Source: JAKAVN01 sp963796565 (GTDB lineage Bacteria > Desulfobacterota > Binatia > Binatales > Binataceae). From it: a stretch of 64,000 nucleotides of DNA. Under the pieces are notes generated by a model. That model saw only the letters and a program-made list of their open reading frames with translations, was not told where the DNA came from and did no database searches. The position numbers and the translations under genes are program-made. The stretch lies in the NCBI GenBank assembly GCA_963796565.1, contig CAWCMA010000001.1:748864-812863 (forward strand), given 5' to 3'. Shown here in pieces: positions 62,624-64,000 of the stretch; position 1 is the first letter of the stretch, and each line of letters opens with the position of its first letter.

Positions 62624-62956
62624 ATGAAGACATTTGGCCAAGTAATTACCGAGGCCCGCAAAAAGGCCGGACTTACACAGAAGGAGGTTGCCGCGCGCCT
62701 GAAGCGCGAGGATGGCCGTGTGGTTGATGCGCCATATCTGAACGCGATGGAGCACGACCGCCGCTATCCCCCGTCTAACCATCTGATCGACCAGCTCGCC
62801 GAGATGCTGGAGGTGCCAGCGGACTTGCTGTATTTCCATGCGAAACGCCTGCCGGCGGACATCAAGCGAGATGTGGACAACGAGCGGGTCGAGATGGCGT
62901 ACCAGGCTTTCCGCCAGGCGCTGAAAGGCTCCAAGACCGGCAACAAAAAAAAATGA
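62624..62956 (+). CDS. XRE-family regulator (ImmR-like partner)
   Basis: A 110-residue repressor of the EDGR subgroup: FGQVITEARKKAGLTQKEVA, ARLKREDGRVVDAPYLNAME, HDRRYPPSNHLIDQLAEMLE, then VPADLLYFHAKRLPADIKRD. It is close to the product at 28685. The stop overlaps the metallopeptidase gene by four bases, the ImmR-ImmA type arrangement seen in ICEs and prophages: repressor plus dedicated protease. It probably keeps excision/transfer genes off. Confidence 0.83.
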   Translation: MKTFGQVITEARKKAGLTQKEVAARLKREDGRVVDAPYLNAMEHDRRYPPSNHLIDQLAEMLEVPADLLYFHAKRLPADIKRDVDNERVEMAYQAFRQALKGSKTGNKKK

Positions 62957-63627
62957 AACCACTTCGCGATCCGCTTGGGCGACCGATTCAGCGTCTGTAC
63001 TTCAAGACAGAAGTTCTCGATGCCAGGTGCGAAGGAATCGTCAAAGATTTCATGGAACGTCGGTCCGGCGGCTTCCGTTTGCCGATTCCCACCGACGAAC
63101 TGACGCGGCTGATCGAGGAGGAGGCCGACGATCTCGATCTCTACGCGCAATTGCCTGATGGCGTCGAAGGGCTGACGGATTTCTTCGCCGATCGGCGGCC
63201 GAAGGTGCGAATTGCCGAGAGTCTCTACAGAACGCGAAGCGATCATCGGCTGCGAACGACTCTCGCGCACGAGTTTGGCCACGTTAATCTTCACGCACCA
63301 TTGTGGCGACGCGATGGTGCTACAGCCGATGGACACCCTGCGGAACCGTCGTGGACCTGCGCTCGGGAGACGATTGTGGATGCACCCGAAAATGATTGGA
63401 TGGAGTGGCAGGCCGGTTACGTTTGCGGCGCGCTGCTCATGCCAGCCAGCGCTGTGCGCGAATGGGTTCAGGAGCTTGCGGTCCGATCGGACGCCATGCC
63501 GCCCTTCGGGGTTGAGTCGCCGTCGGGTACCGAGCTTATTTCGATTGTTGCCAAAGGATGCGATGTGTCCGATCTCGCCGCGCGAGTCAGGCTCTTAAAG
63601 CTCGGCCTGCTTTCAGAATCCTGGTAG
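62953..63627 (+). CDS. ImmA/IrrE-family metallopeptidase
   Basis: A 224-residue zinc peptidase. Zinc-binding HEFGH lies in RTTLAHEFGHVNLHAPLW near residue 108, and the C-terminal helix has EWQAGYVCGALLMPASAVRE with its third ligand region. Such ImmA-like proteases cut the partner repressor when induced, for example by DNA damage signals. The start overlaps the XRE gene (ATGA), so the two are co-expressed. Family length matches. The ligand Glu cannot be placed with certainty. Confidence 0.85.
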   Translation: MKPLRDPLGRPIQRLYFKTEVLDARCEGIVKDFMERRSGGFRLPIPTDELTRLIEEEADDLDLYAQLPDGVEGLTDFFADRRPKVRIAESLYRTRSDHRLRTTLAHEFGHVNLHAPLWRRDGATADGHPAEPSWTCARETIVDAPENDWMEWQAGYVCGALLMPASAVREWVQELAVRSDAMPPFGVESPSGTELISIVAKGCDVSDLAARVRLLKLGLLSESW

Positions 63628-63667
63628 ACAGGGCTCCCGAAACGCTCGTCTTGTGAAATACTGGAAT

Positions 63668-63696
63668 TTGACAATCATCGCGAATTCCTGTTAACG
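63668..63696 (+). promoter_or_regulatory. Putative promoter of the excisionase-like gene
   Basis: TTGACA (63668-63673), a 17-base spacer and TTAACG (63691-63696). The -35 is perfect, the -10 weak, so it may need an activator or be easily repressed. Confidence 0.5.
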
Positions 63697-63704
63697 TGGG
63701 GGTA

Positions 63705-63730
63705 GCTTCCGGATGGAGTTGGCCGGAAGC
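63705..63730. promoter_or_regulatory. Inverted repeat in the leader
   Basis: GCTTCCGG (63705-63712), a ten-base loop and CCGGAAGC (63723-63730). It lies just downstream of the promoter, a likely operator for the neighbouring XRE repressor or an RNA hairpin in the leader. Confidence 0.45.
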
Positions 63731-63798
63731 AAGCAGGCGCTCACCCGATTTTCTGATTTTCTTAGGTTCGAGCGCCGATCAGGAGGTCGGGAGCCGTG

Positions 63799-64000
63799 AT
63801 GGGTGAATATCTCACGAGCTCTGAGGCGGCCGAGATGCTACGCGTCAAGCCGAAAACTCTGAACAACATGAAAGCCCGAGGTGTTTTCTCCGAGGGAGTC
63901 CATTTCTTCCGAAGACCCGGCCTCGGACCGCGCTGGAAGCGCGACGCTCTAGTACGCTGGTTGGAAGGCAGCGTCCCCGCGGCTGACGCTTTTCCGCTCG
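63799..64000 (+). CDS. Excisionase-like HTH protein (partial, runs off the window)
   Basis: At least 67 residues: MGEYLTSSEAAEMLRVKPKT, LNNMKARGVFSEGVHFFRRP and GLGPRWKRDALVRWLEGSVP. A MerR-like/HTH_17 fold with the usual R-W-x-R-x-A-L-x-x-W end is typical of Xis/AlpA proteins and of small proteins lying before tyrosine integrases. AGGAGGTCGGGAGCC precedes the ATG (a GTG at 63796 is in frame). The frame is open at the edge, so size and end are unknown. It probably directs excision of the element. Confidence 0.65.
   Translation, partial: MGEYLTSSEAAEMLRVKPKTLNNMKARGVFSEGVHFFRRPGLGPRWKRDALVRWLEGSVPAADAFPL

Noticed and set aside
1..64000. CRISPR arrays and rRNA genes
   Set aside because: I saw no regularly spaced direct repeats and no rRNA-like stretches anywhere; the short repeats found are IS ends, operators and the palindrome at 40116.

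Overview
The window is high-GC DNA (roughly 60%) with short spacers and good Shine-Dalgarno sites, typical of a Gram-negative, probably soil or subsurface bacterium. Gene content (Acr3/ArsI arsenic genes, Trb-type conjugation, XRE regulators with an EDGR signature) suggests a deep-branching lineage such as Acidobacteriota or Binatota/Desulfobacterota relatives, but I cannot fix the phylum from sequence alone. Nothing resembles an rRNA operon or a CRISPR array. The whole window reads as an accessory island.

Region 1 (1-9180) is a decayed, IS-rich stretch. It holds a partial IS5-like copy, an intact alpha/beta-hydrolase gene, a molybdopterin oxidoreductase remnant, a cyanide-insensitive-type cytochrome bd operon with two single-base frameshifts, a multiply frameshifted esterase, and an IS3-family element interrupted by an IS5-like element with a TTAG target duplication. 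Region 2 (9178-16829) carries an MDR alcohol dehydrogenase, a class II aldolase, an EmrAB-like efflux pair, an NmrA-like protein, and broken rhodanese and K+-channel genes.

Region 3 (17780-24510) is an arsenic operon from a good sigma70-like promoter/operator: arsR, arsI (C-As lyase type), a sulfurtransferase, an arsC fused to a VOC/glyoxalase domain, acr3, a decayed desulforedoxin-like ORF and a tandem arsA, facing a convergent uppP. The enzymes would demethylate or reduce arsenicals to As(III), which Acr3 with ArsA would export. Region 4 (24537-28684) holds a degenerate IS3 element, a 5'-truncated P-type ATPase joined to the start of an unrelated beta-propeller gene, and an empty stretch.

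Region 5 (28685-46162) is the core of an integrative conjugative element. Two XRE regulators precede a Trb-type type IV secretion operon in the unusual order trbD-E-J-lipoprotein-L-F-G-I-traF-trbB-C. A 171-bp nested palindrome (candidate oriT) comes next, then an R388-like order of ribbon-helix-helix protein, coupling protein and MobF relaxase, then a CxxC micro-protein and ssb. trbG carries one extra base.

Region 6 (57121 down to 46203, all minus strand, mostly overlapping or tightly spaced) is an enlarged type I restriction-modification operon: hsdM (amber at codon 8), a frameshifted DUF262/DUF1524 gene, hsdS, a PD-(D/E)xK-like protein, a PLD-family protein, hsdR and a HEPN-motif protein. 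I consider it the best candidate for an undescribed composite defence locus. Region 7 (57210-64000) has a BrnT/BrnA toxin-antitoxin pair with its operator, the antirestriction gene ardC, a gene remnant joined to a helicase remnant with an intact IS407-group element at the join, a degenerate tRNA-Phe-like sequence, an XRE/ImmA-type regulatory pair, and an excisionase-like gene leaving the window. The last three look like the control/integration end of the element; no integrase lies inside the window.
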